From contig NZ_CP135996.1 of the NCBI RefSeq assembly GCF_029211325.2, positions 2,232,001-2,296,000 of the forward strand: a DNA stretch of 64,000 bases, read 5' to 3'. The stretch comes from Caproicibacterium argilliputei. GTDB lineage: Bacteria; Bacillota; Clostridia; Oscillospirales; Acutalibacteraceae. Numbering within the stretch: the stretch's first letter is position 1; every line of letters begins with the position of its first letter. Of the stretch, positions 17,521 through 25,498 are shown piece by piece. Made by a program: the position numbers and the translations under genes. The notes below the pieces were generated by a model. That model had not been told where the DNA came from, made no database searches, and saw only the letters and a list, made by a program, of their open reading frames with translations.

Positions 17521-19245
17521 ATGAAATTTATGAAAAAATCCATCGCGCTTCTGCTCGCCGGTGCCATGGCGGTTTCCGTCACGGCCTGCGGCGGAAGCAC
17601 CACCACTGCGTCCGGTTCCACCGGATCTGCCGCAAGTACCAACCTTTACGCCGGTACCACCGACCCAAATACGGTCACGGTTGATATGCGCACAGAGCCG
17701 CCGGAGCTGAACACTACCCAGACGCAGGACACCGCTTCCGCGGATATTCTGCGCATGGTGATGTCCGGTCTGGTTCGTCTGGACAAAGACGATAATGCGC
17801 AACCCGATATGGCGGAAAAGTGGGACATCAGCGCAGACAAAAAGACCTACACCTTCCACCTGCGCAAGGATGCCAAGTGGAGCAACGGAGATCCGGTAAC
17901 CGCAAAAGACTTTCTTTATGCCTGGAAGCAGGGCATGGATCAGTCCAATGGTGCAACTTATGCTTTTATCCTTTATACGAACATCAAAAACGGTCAGGCA
18001 TACTTTGACGCAACCAAAACACCGGCCGCAAAACGCACCGCTGCCGAAAAGGCAAAAGTGGACGCGGCAGAAAAGAACCTCGGCTGTAAAGCTGCGGACG
18101 ATTACACCCTGACTCTGACTCTGGAAAACCCACTGCCGTATGCGCTGCCTCTGATGGCATTTACCGCTTATATGCCGCTTGACCAGAAGGCATACGAATC
18201 CATCGGCGCTGACAAGTACGCCAAGGAAGCAAGCCAGATTGTCACCAACGGCGCATACAAGATTTCCGAATGGGTACACGACGACCACATCACCCTGGCG
18301 AAAAACGACAGTTACTGGAATGCCGCCAACAATCAGATTTCGAATGTCAAGTATCTGATGATGAAAGATACTAACGCCCGCATGAACGCATTCAAGGGTG
18401 CGCAGGTGGACTGCATCAATCTGACCGGCGACCAGATTACACAGATGAAGGCCGAGGGACAGCCGATTGAAAGCTACGTTGCCGGCTCTAACTGGTACTT
18501 CCAGTACAATACCAAGAAAAAAGGTCTGGACAACGCCAACATCCGCAAGGCACTCGGCGAAGCAATTAATGTCAACAGCTTCATCAAAGATGTCTTGAAG
18601 GACGACTCGGTTGTAGCGGACGGTCTGGTTCCCACAAACATCAAGGGCGCCGACAGCAAACCCTATGCGGAAGGCCGCGAAAAGCTCGTTTCCTATAACG
18701 TGGATGAGGCGAAAACCCTACTCGAAAAGGGACTCAAGGAGACTGGTTTGACCAAAGACTCTCTGAAGCTCACCTTTATTACCGATGACACCTCTGCCGC
18801 ACAGCAGCAGGCAGCTTTCTTCCAGGAGCAGTGGAAATCCACCCTCGGAATCAGCGTGGAACTGAAACCAATGTCCTTTAAGGCACGGATTGCCGCCATG
18901 AACCAAGGTGACTTCGATATCGTTATGGCAGGCTGGTCGCCGGATTATAACGACGCCATGACGTTCCTGGATATGTGGACCACCGGCAACGGCAACAACA
19001 ACGGCAAGTACTCCAATCCGGAATATGACAAGCTGATTGCCGCAGCCACAAAAGAATCGGATGCCGCAAAGCGCCAGGATGACCTGCGCAAAGCAGAAAA
19101 ACTGGTTGCTTCCACAGACTGCGCCGTATACCCGCTGTACTTCCAGGTGGTTCCTTATGTAACCTCCGCGAAGATTTCCGGCATGACCCGCTCCGGCTTC
19201 CAGGAGTATGACTTTACTGACGGAGCGAAGATTACAACGAAGTAA
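17521..19245 (+). CDS. oppA: oligopeptide ABC transporter substrate-binding lipoprotein (copy 2)
   Basis: A 574-residue SBP_bac_5 lipoprotein with signal peptide MKFMKKSIALLLAGAMAVSV and lipobox VTAC. It parallels copy 1 nearly throughout (DKKTYTFHLR, KTPAAKRTAAEKAKV, DKYAKEASQIVTNGAYKIS) but has a linker about 20 residues shorter and differs in the stretch that would line the pocket. The GGAGGA site is rather far (14 bases) from the ATG at 17521. It has its own promoter, and a tandem hairpin separates it from oppB, so it is probably produced in excess of the permease. Different peptide preference from copy 1 is likely but inferred. Confidence 0.92.
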   Translation: MKFMKKSIALLLAGAMAVSVTACGGSTTTASGSTGSAASTNLYAGTTDPNTVTVDMRTEPPELNTTQTQDTASADILRMVMSGLVRLDKDDNAQPDMAEKWDISADKKTYTFHLRKDAKWSNGDPVTAKDFLYAWKQGMDQSNGATYAFILYTNIKNGQAYFDATKTPAAKRTAAEKAKVDAAEKNLGCKAADDYTLTLTLENPLPYALPLMAFTAYMPLDQKAYESIGADKYAKEASQIVTNGAYKISEWVHDDHITLAKNDSYWNAANNQISNVKYLMMKDTNARMNAFKGAQVDCINLTGDQITQMKAEGQPIESYVAGSNWYFQYNTKKKGLDNANIRKALGEAINVNSFIKDVLKDDSVVADGLVPTNIKGADSKPYAEGREKLVSYNVDEAKTLLEKGLKETGLTKDSLKLTFITDDTSAAQQQAAFFQEQWKSTLGISVELKPMSFKARIAAMNQGDFDIVMAGWSPDYNDAMTFLDMWTTGNGNNNGKYSNPEYDKLIAAATKESDAAKRQDDLRKAEKLVASTDCAVYPLYFQVVPYVTSAKISGMTRSGFQEYDFTDGAKITTK

Positions 19246-19278
19246 TCCTTTCAGCATCATCTCTATTTTGTTTCACCT

Positions 19279-19313
19279 GCAAATAGAGCCATGGCTACCG
19301 TGGCTCTATTTGC
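19279..19313 (+). terminator. hairpin 1 after oppA copy 2 (attenuator)
   Basis: GCAAATAGAGCCA and TGGCTCTATTTGC form a perfect 13-bp stem around a nine-base loop. There is no T run, so it more likely protects the upstream mRNA or weakly terminates. Confidence 0.65.
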
Positions 19314-19358
19314 TTATGAAAGCTGCAAACCCTTCCTTGGTTTGCAGCCTTCATAAGC
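19312..19358 (+). terminator. hairpin 2 after oppA copy 2
   Basis: GCTTATGAA/TTCATAAGC enclose GCTGCAAACC/GGTTTGCAGC with one unpaired base on each side, a 19-bp stem directly adjoining hairpin 1. Tandem stems between a binding-protein gene and its permease genes fit differential expression. Confidence 0.65.
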
Positions 19359-19578
19359 AAGGGAATGCTCCCCTGCAGTTCATAAATCCCCGCTCGGTTT
19401 TTCCGAAAACCGACAAGGCCGCAGAAGCCTCCTGCTCTTTCTCATGGAAATCTGCAAAAAATTTATTCACAGCACAGTACCGCCGAAACAGTCGACTGCC
19501 ACGGGGTTCGGGACGGCCCGTCGCCGCTGCGCTGACCCGCGGAAGCTGCCGCTGCAAAATTAAAGGAGTTGATTTTGC

Positions 19579-20532
19579 TTGCCAAAACAGGTTTCGTACA
19601 TTTTGAAACGTTTGCTTTACTCGCTGATCACGATTTTCGTGCTCATCGCAGTAACTTTTGGGCTCATGCACATGGTCCCCGGTGACCCGTTTGTCGGTGC
19701 GAAAGCCATTCCGCAGGCAACCAAAGACGCCCTGTACGCAAAGTACGGGCTTGACAAGCCGCTTTTTGTCCAGTTTATTGTTTATATTGCCAACATCCTT
19801 CACGGCGACTTAGGCGTTTCACTGGCTGACAAGCGCGCGGTTACAGACATCATCGGCCAGGCTTTTCCGGTTTCTCTGGATCTCGGCATCCGGTCGTTGA
19901 TTTTTGCGTTTTTCATTGGTTTGCTGCTGGGTGTGGTTGCCTCCATACACCGCGGAAAAGCCGGCGACACCGCAGCCATGTTTGTTGCACTGATTGGTGT
20001 TTCCGTCCCGTCCTTCATCATTGGCGCATTGATTCAGTATTTCCTTGGCCTGAAGCTGTACCAGGCAACCGGTGTGCACGTTTTTGCACTCATCGGCTGG
20101 GACAGCCCCAACAGTAAGATTCTGCCCGCATTCGCGCTGGCGTTCGGTTCCATGGCGACCATCAGCCGATTGATGCGAACGAGTATGCTGGATGTTTTAA
20201 GTCAGGATTATATAAAAACCGCTAAGGCAAAGGGGCTTTCGCGCAACCAGATTATTTGGAAGCACGCCGTGCGCAACGCCATTATGCCGGTGGTCACTGT
20301 CATGGGGCCGCTGGTAGCTGCCGTACTGACCGGTGCTTTCGTGGTCGAAAACATTTTCACCATTCCCGGCATGGGCAAATACTTCGTGCAGTGTGTACAG
20401 TCAAATGACTACACGGTTATTTCCGGCACGACTTTGTTCTACGGCGCGTTCCTTGTTTTTGCAAACTTTGTGGTCGATATTGTTTACGGTCTGATTGATC
20501 CGCGTGTCAAGCTGACCGGCGGAAGGGAGTGA
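19579..20532 (+). CDS. oppB: oligopeptide ABC transporter permease OppB
   Basis: A 317-residue permease with six hydrophobic segments, the N-terminal signature HMVPGDPF (about residues 31-38) and the EAA loop region KTAKAKGLSRNQIIWKHAVR near residue 212. The start is TTG at 19579, supported by AAGGAG ten bases upstream. With OppC it forms the translocation pore. It is nine bases upstream of oppC and about 330 bp downstream of oppA copy 2. Confidence 0.93.
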   Translation: MPKQVSYILKRLLYSLITIFVLIAVTFGLMHMVPGDPFVGAKAIPQATKDALYAKYGLDKPLFVQFIVYIANILHGDLGVSLADKRAVTDIIGQAFPVSLDLGIRSLIFAFFIGLLLGVVASIHRGKAGDTAAMFVALIGVSVPSFIIGALIQYFLGLKLYQATGVHVFALIGWDSPNSKILPAFALAFGSMATISRLMRTSMLDVLSQDYIKTAKAKGLSRNQIIWKHAVRNAIMPVVTVMGPLVAAVLTGAFVVENIFTIPGMGKYFVQCVQSNDYTVISGTTLFYGAFLVFANFVVDIVYGLIDPRVKLTGGRE

Positions 20533-20541
20533 GGAAGACCT

Positions 20542-21534
20542 ATGGCAAAAAAAATGCAGCCTGCAGCGCAAACAGAGGCGCTGCTGTATGATCCGAACGG
20601 TCACATTGATACCGAAGCGTTTGAGCGCGTCGGCACCGACGCCGCCGATATGGAAGCCATTGCACGGCCTTCCATCAGTTTCTGGAAAGATGCCTTTAAC
20701 CGTGTGCGCCGCAGCCCCACCGCAATGGTCTGCCTTGTACTTTTGATTTTACTGATTCTCGGCGCTGTTTTCATTCCGTTTTTCAGTGCATTTTCAATTT
20801 CCGAGCAGCACGTGGCGTTTTCCAACAAACCGCCGATGTTTGTTGACCCCACCAGCGGCAATGTCCACATTTTCGGCACCGATGCACTGGGGCGCGACAT
20901 CTGGGTACGCACCTGGGCAGGCGCGCGTGTTTCGCTGACCGTTGCCTTTGCTGTTGCGCTGATTGACTGTGTGGTCGGCGTGGTTTACGGCGGCATCTCC
21001 GGTTACTTCGGCGGTGCAGTCGACAACGTCATGATGCGTATTCTGGAAATCATCAGTGGTATCCCCTACCTCATCATCGTAATGCTGCTGATGATTGTCA
21101 TGGACCGCGGTCTGGGCAGTATCATAATCGCCTACTCCATTACCGGCTGGACCGGCATGGCACGACTGGTGCGCGGCCAGGTTATGGCACTCAAAGAGCA
21201 GGAATTCCTGATTGCCGCAGAAGCCATGGGCGCCAAACCACGGCGGATTATCGCACGCCATCTGGTGCCGAATATTCTGAGCGTTATTATCGTCAATGTC
21301 ACATTGGACATTCCAAACATCATCTTTACCGAAGCATTTCTGTCCATGCTGGGTCTGGGCATTGCCCCGCCGAATTCTTCTTGGGGTATTCTGGCCAACG
21401 ACGGCATCGCTGTGTTCCAGCAGTATCCGTTTGAGCTGGTCGTGCCGGCTCTCTTCATTTGTGTTACAATGCTGTCCTTCAACCTGTTGGGCGACCAGCT
21501 GCGCGATGCATTCGATCCGAAACTGAGGAGGTAA
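20542..21534 (+). CDS. oppC: oligopeptide ABC transporter permease OppC
   Basis: A 330-residue permease with a cytoplasmic N-terminus of about 55 residues, a first membrane segment near 60-82, an extracellular loop with HIFGTDALGRDIWVRTW (the OppC/DppC signature) and the EAA loop AAEAMGAKPRRIIARHLVPN near residue 228. It pairs with OppB. Oligopeptide specificity over dipeptide follows only from the large binding proteins encoded upstream. Confidence 0.93.
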   Translation: MAKKMQPAAQTEALLYDPNGHIDTEAFERVGTDAADMEAIARPSISFWKDAFNRVRRSPTAMVCLVLLILLILGAVFIPFFSAFSISEQHVAFSNKPPMFVDPTSGNVHIFGTDALGRDIWVRTWAGARVSLTVAFAVALIDCVVGVVYGGISGYFGGAVDNVMMRILEIISGIPYLIIVMLLMIVMDRGLGSIIIAYSITGWTGMARLVRGQVMALKEQEFLIAAEAMGAKPRRIIARHLVPNILSVIIVNVTLDIPNIIFTEAFLSMLGLGIAPPNSSWGILANDGIAVFQQYPFELVVPALFICVTMLSFNLLGDQLRDAFDPKLRR

Positions 21535-21540
21535 CTTACA

Positions 21541-22563
21541 ATGGAACAGGTACTGAAAGTTGACAATCTCCATGTTTCGTTCGACAGCTATGCAGGCGAA
21601 GTTCACGCTGTGCGCGGCGTTTCCCTGCATGTGGACGCGGGCGAAGTCCTGGCAATTGTCGGTGAGTCCGGCTGCGGTAAAAGTGTGACCGCACAGACCA
21701 TCATGAAGCTCAACCCCATGCCCCCCGCCCGCATTAAGGAGGGCAGCATCACCCTTTGCGGCAAAGACATTGTCGCCGCAACTGAAAAAGAAATGCAGGA
21801 CATCCGCGGTCAGTTGGTCAGCATGATTTTCCAGGACCCGATGACCTGCATGAACCCGACCATGCGCGTCGGCAAGCAGCTGACAGAAACCCTGCGCAAG
21901 CACAAGCACCTGCCTACTGCTGAATGTAAAAAAGAAGCGATACGGCTGCTGAAGATGGTGCAGATTCCAAATGCGGAACAGCGCGCCATGCAGTATCCCC
22001 ACGAATTTTCCGGCGGTATGCGGCAGCGCGCCATGATTGCCATGGCGCTCTCTTGCGACCCGAAGCTTCTGATTGCTGACGAGCCCACTACGGCACTGGA
22101 TGTGACCATTCAGGCGCAGATTATGGAACTGATGAGTGAGATCCGCGAAAAAACGGGCACCGCCATCATTTTGATTACCCACGACCTCGGCGTTGTGGCA
22201 AATCTTGCAGACCGTGTGGCGGTTATGTACGCCGGCAAGGTAGTGGAGCACGGCAGTGTACAAGACATCTTTTACCGCCATGCACATCCTTACACCTCCG
22301 CACTGCTGCGCAGCCTGCCAACCATTGAAACAAACCGTGACGAGCAGTTGGTCAGCATTCCCGGCACCCCGCCGGATCTGTATGCGCCGCCGCAGGGCTG
22401 TGCGTTTGCAAGCCGCTGCACGCACTGCATGAAAATCTGCCGGCAGCAGCAGCCGCCGGAATTTACCGTCGGTGAAAACCACACCGCGTCCTGCTGGCGT
22501 CTGCATTCCGACTTCCCCGGCAGCGCTGAAAAATCCAGTGAAAGCAAGGAGGCCGACGCATAA
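21541..22563 (+). CDS. oppD: oligopeptide ABC transporter ATPase OppD
   Basis: A 340-residue ATPase with Walker A GESGCGKS, signature FSGGMRQRAMIA, Walker B LLIADEPTTALD and the C-terminal oligopeptide domain including the cysteine cluster CAFASRCTHCMKIC near residue 290. It energises peptide uptake together with OppF; the TAATG overlap with oppF shows coupled translation. Confidence 0.93.
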   Translation: MEQVLKVDNLHVSFDSYAGEVHAVRGVSLHVDAGEVLAIVGESGCGKSVTAQTIMKLNPMPPARIKEGSITLCGKDIVAATEKEMQDIRGQLVSMIFQDPMTCMNPTMRVGKQLTETLRKHKHLPTAECKKEAIRLLKMVQIPNAEQRAMQYPHEFSGGMRQRAMIAMALSCDPKLLIADEPTTALDVTIQAQIMELMSEIREKTGTAIILITHDLGVVANLADRVAVMYAGKVVEHGSVQDIFYRHAHPYTSALLRSLPTIETNRDEQLVSIPGTPPDLYAPPQGCAFASRCTHCMKICRQQQPPEFTVGENHTASCWRLHSDFPGSAEKSSESKEADA

Positions 22564-23534
22564 TGGAAAAAGAAAAGCTGATTACGCTGGAGCATATCTC
22601 CAAACACTTTCATGTTGGCAAAAAGCAGACGCTGGTTGCCGTGAACGACATTACCATGGATATTTACAAAGGCGAAACGCTGGGCATCGTCGGCGAGTCC
22701 GGTTGCGGCAAGTCCACGCTGGGCCGTGTGGTCATGGGTATTTACCACCCAACCAAAGGTACCATCAAGTACCGCGGCAAGCCGGTGAACCTGCAGCACA
22801 CGCGCGACCGTTTCGCTTACTCTGAAAAAGCGCAGATTATCTTCCAGGACCCTTACGCTTCACTGGACCCCCGTATGACGGTCGGTACGATTATTGCGGA
22901 GAGCATGGAAATTCACAATATGTATGACGCTCAAAAGCGTCAGGAGCGTGTTTATGAACTGCTGGAAACCGTCGGACTGAACCGCGAGCACGCAAACCGC
23001 TTCCCGCATGAGTTCAGCGGCGGTCAGCGCCAGCGCATCGGCATTGCCCGCGCACTGGCGATTGAGCCGGAATTCATCGTCTGCGACGAACCGATTTCCG
23101 CTCTGGACGTTTCCATTCAAAGCCAGATTATTAACCTGCTCAAAGATCTGCAGCAGAAACTGGGCCTGACCTATATGTTCATTGCCCATGACCTGAACAT
23201 CGTCAAGTACATTTCAGACCGCATCGCGGTCATGTACCTTGGCAATCTGCTGGAACTGGCAGACAGCGATGAAATTTACGCACACACCATGCACCCCTAC
23301 AGCCAGGCGCTGCTGGCCGCTGTGCCGATTCCGGACCCGGACAAAGAGGCGCAAAAGCAGATTCAGGTGCTTTCCGGCGATGTGCCCAGCCCTATTAACC
23401 CGAAGCCGGGCTGCCCCTTCGCAGGCCGCTGCCCCTATGCGGATGAAACCTGCCTTACCCAGACCCAGGTACTGCGAGAGGTTCGCCCGAATCACTTTGT
23501 TGCCTGCCACAAAGTCGAGGCAGAAAAAGCCTAA
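22563..23534 (+). CDS. oppF: oligopeptide ABC transporter ATPase OppF
   Basis: A 323-residue ATPase with Walker A GESGCGKSTLG, signature FSGGQRQRIGIA, Walker B FIVCDEPISALD and the cysteine-bearing C-terminal domain CPFAGRCPYADETC. It is the last gene of the oppBCDF run and is followed by a strong terminator. Confidence 0.93.
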   Translation: MEKEKLITLEHISKHFHVGKKQTLVAVNDITMDIYKGETLGIVGESGCGKSTLGRVVMGIYHPTKGTIKYRGKPVNLQHTRDRFAYSEKAQIIFQDPYASLDPRMTVGTIIAESMEIHNMYDAQKRQERVYELLETVGLNREHANRFPHEFSGGQRQRIGIARALAIEPEFIVCDEPISALDVSIQSQIINLLKDLQQKLGLTYMFIAHDLNIVKYISDRIAVMYLGNLLELADSDEIYAHTMHPYSQALLAAVPIPDPDKEAQKQIQVLSGDVPSPINPKPGCPFAGRCPYADETCLTQTQVLREVRPNHFVACHKVEAEKA

Positions 23535-23570
23535 CACAAAATACAATTTCCTTTTATAACCGAGCCAAGC

Positions 23571-23619
23571 AAAGAGAGCAGCAAAACCGGAAATACTTTC
23601 GATTTTGCTGCTCTCTTTT
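23571..23619 (+). terminator. terminator of the opp operon
   Basis: AAAGAGAGCAGCAAAA pairs with TTTTGCTGCTCTCTTT around a 16-base loop and ends in TTTTATTTT, an almost ideal intrinsic terminator. Confidence 0.9.
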
Positions 23620-23697
23620 ATTTTGAATCTGCGGGATTTTCACAGAACACGCAGCTGTACCACCCCATGCTTCACGAAACGAGTCAGGAGGCATAAA

Positions 23698-24399
23698 TTG
23701 CATACACAAAACCTTACGATTTCCCAAATTCCCGCTGTGCTGTGGGGAGAGCCGTCCCAGCGCGTTTATCTCTTCGTACACGGAAAGCAAGGCAGCAAAG
23801 CGGACGCAGCCGACTTTGCTGCGGAAGCCACAGCCCGCGGCTTTCAAGTATTAAGCTTTGACCTGCCGCAACACGGTGACCGTAAAAATCTGCCTACCCC
23901 CTGTGACATTCCTAACAGCACCCAAGACCTGCACAGCATCTGGGAATACGCCCGGAAGCACTGGCAGGCAATTTCCCTGTACGCCTGCAGCATCGGGGCA
24001 TACTTCAGTTTGCTTGCTTATCAGGACTGCCCGATACAGCACTGTCTGTTTCACTCTCCAATTCTGAACATGGAACAGCTGATTCAAAACATGATGCAGT
24101 GGAGCGGCGTAACGGAAGCGCAGCTGCAAACACAAAAACAGATTCCAACCGCTTTCGGAGAAACCTTGGACTGGGCATATCTCTGTTACGTCCGAGCACA
24201 TCCGGTGGAATGCTGGGATGTACCGACTGCCATTCTGTACGGCTCGACCGATTCCATGACAGAGCGCTCGGTTTTAGATGCTTTTGTAAAAGCGCACCAC
24301 TGCCGTCTGACCGTCATGGAAAACGGTGAGCATTGGTTTCACACCAAAGAGCAGCTCGCGTTTGCCAGTAGTTGGATGCATACCGAACTAGCGACCTAA
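23698..24399 (+). CDS. small alpha/beta hydrolase
   Basis: A 233-residue alpha/beta hydrolase-fold protein. The start is TTG at 23698, seven bases after AGGAGG. An oxyanion-type HGKQG motif is near residue 26, the nucleophile elbow reads ACSIGA (an AxSxG form of GxSxG) near residue 99, and the catalytic His is probably in GEHWFH near residue 217. The region YGSTDSM near residue 180 would carry the acid. It lies between two terminators, so it is probably a single-gene unit, transcribed from readthrough or from a promoter I did not identify. Substrate unknown. Confidence 0.75.
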   Translation: MHTQNLTISQIPAVLWGEPSQRVYLFVHGKQGSKADAADFAAEATARGFQVLSFDLPQHGDRKNLPTPCDIPNSTQDLHSIWEYARKHWQAISLYACSIGAYFSLLAYQDCPIQHCLFHSPILNMEQLIQNMMQWSGVTEAQLQTQKQIPTAFGETLDWAYLCYVRAHPVECWDVPTAILYGSTDSMTERSVLDAFVKAHHCRLTVMENGEHWFHTKEQLAFASSWMHTELAT

Positions 24400-24400
24400 C

Positions 24401-24442
24401 AAAAGACCGAAAGCAGGATAGAAAAACTGCTTTCGGTCTTTT
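24401..24442. terminator. bidirectional terminator between hydrolase and proC
   Basis: AAAAGACCGAAAGCAG pairs perfectly with CTGCTTTCGGTCTTTT around a 10-base loop, with T runs on both strands. It serves the two convergent genes. Confidence 0.9.
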
Positions 24443-24470
24443 GTTGTACTCATTTTTTTATGAGATTCAT

Positions 24471-25265
24471 TTATACGGACTTGGCTTTTTCGGTACAAGC
24501 CTTCATGGCATCCATAATGCTGGCGCGAAAGCCCTTTTCCTCCAGCACACGCACAGCGGCAATCGTTGTGCCTGCCGGAGAACACACCATATCCTTCAGC
24601 TCACCGGGGTGCCTGCCAGTTTCCAACACCATCTTCGCACTGCCGTACACCGCCTGAGCCGCGAAAGTATACGCCTGCTGGCGCGGCATTCCATCCGCAA
24701 CAGCGGCGTCCGCCATGGCCTCAATCAGCAGAAACACATAGGCGGGTGAACTGCCGCTGACAGAAACCACCGCATCCATCAATCGCTCCGGAATGATCTC
24801 CGCCTTGCCGAAGCTTTTCAGGATACGCATTGCGCAGTCCAGAGAAGCCTCTGAGACGTTTTCGTTCGGGCAGGCAGCCGTAATTCCCTCTCCCACTAAA
24901 GCCGGCGTATTGGGCATTGTGCGCACAATCTGCACCGGCTTACCGAACTGCTCGGCAAGCCACGCAAGCGTTTTGCCGGGTGCAATGGTAACCACCAGCT
25001 GCTCAGGGCGCACTGCATTCCGAATCTCGGCAATAACTTCCTCATAAAACTGCGGTTTGACAGACAGCACCACCACATCACAGGTCTTCGCCACTTCGGT
25101 GTTGTCAGCTGTTGTAGAAATCCCCAGATTCTTTTTCGCCTTTTCCAAAGCGGGAGCAGACGGATTGGCAGCTAAAACTTCCTCCGGCTTGCAAAGGCCG
25201 TTACGGATAATGCCGCCCATCATGGCGTTTGCCATATTTCCGCAGCCGATAAATCCAAGTTTCAT
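24471..25265 (-). CDS. proC: pyrroline-5-carboxylate reductase
   Basis: A 264-residue NAD(P)H-dependent reductase completing proline synthesis. The Rossmann start KLGFIGCGNMANAMMGG is at the N-terminus, and the conserved dimer/active-site helix SVSGSSPAYVFLLIEAM is near residue 160, followed by a TVxGSAKM-like segment (YGSAKMVLETG). Length matches the family. It is monocistronic, convergent with the hydrolase gene. No proA or proB is nearby. Confidence 0.95.
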   Translation of the reverse strand: MKLGFIGCGNMANAMMGGIIRNGLCKPEEVLAANPSAPALEKAKKNLGISTTADNTEVAKTCDVVVLSVKPQFYEEVIAEIRNAVRPEQLVVTIAPGKTLAWLAEQFGKPVQIVRTMPNTPALVGEGITAACPNENVSEASLDCAMRILKSFGKAEIIPERLMDAVVSVSGSSPAYVFLLIEAMADAAVADGMPRQQAYTFAAQAVYGSAKMVLETGRHPGELKDMVCSPAGTTIAAVRVLEEKGFRASIMDAMKACTEKAKSV

Positions 25266-25374
25266 ATGATTCAGGCTCCTTTTCCTTCATTTCCGGCACA
25301 AGTGAAAGCTGTACAGGTTAATTTTATTTTAGACTTTTTTACGCAAAAGCGCAAGCACAGCTTTGCCGCCAAAC

Positions 25375-25422
25375 AGAACCGCACCCCGCCTTGCCAAAGT
25401 TCACAAAGTGGGGTGCGGTTCT
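25375..25422 (-). terminator. hairpin downstream of xfp
   Basis: AGAACCGCACCCC and GGGGTGCGGTTCT form a perfect 13-bp stem with a 22-base loop about 75 bp after the xfp stop. No clear T run follows on the minus strand, so termination is likely but not certain. Confidence 0.5.
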
Positions 25423-25498
25423 ACATGTTTTCTATCGGAGTGCAAGATTCAGCGGCTGCCAAGGAATACCAGCCACAGTCCTTTTTTCGGAGCAGCGC

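Noticed and set aside
20794..22506. A 570-codon open frame antisense to oppC and oppD
   Set aside because: It crosses two certain genes and is rich in His, Cys and Gln as antisense frames are; no ribosome site or homology.
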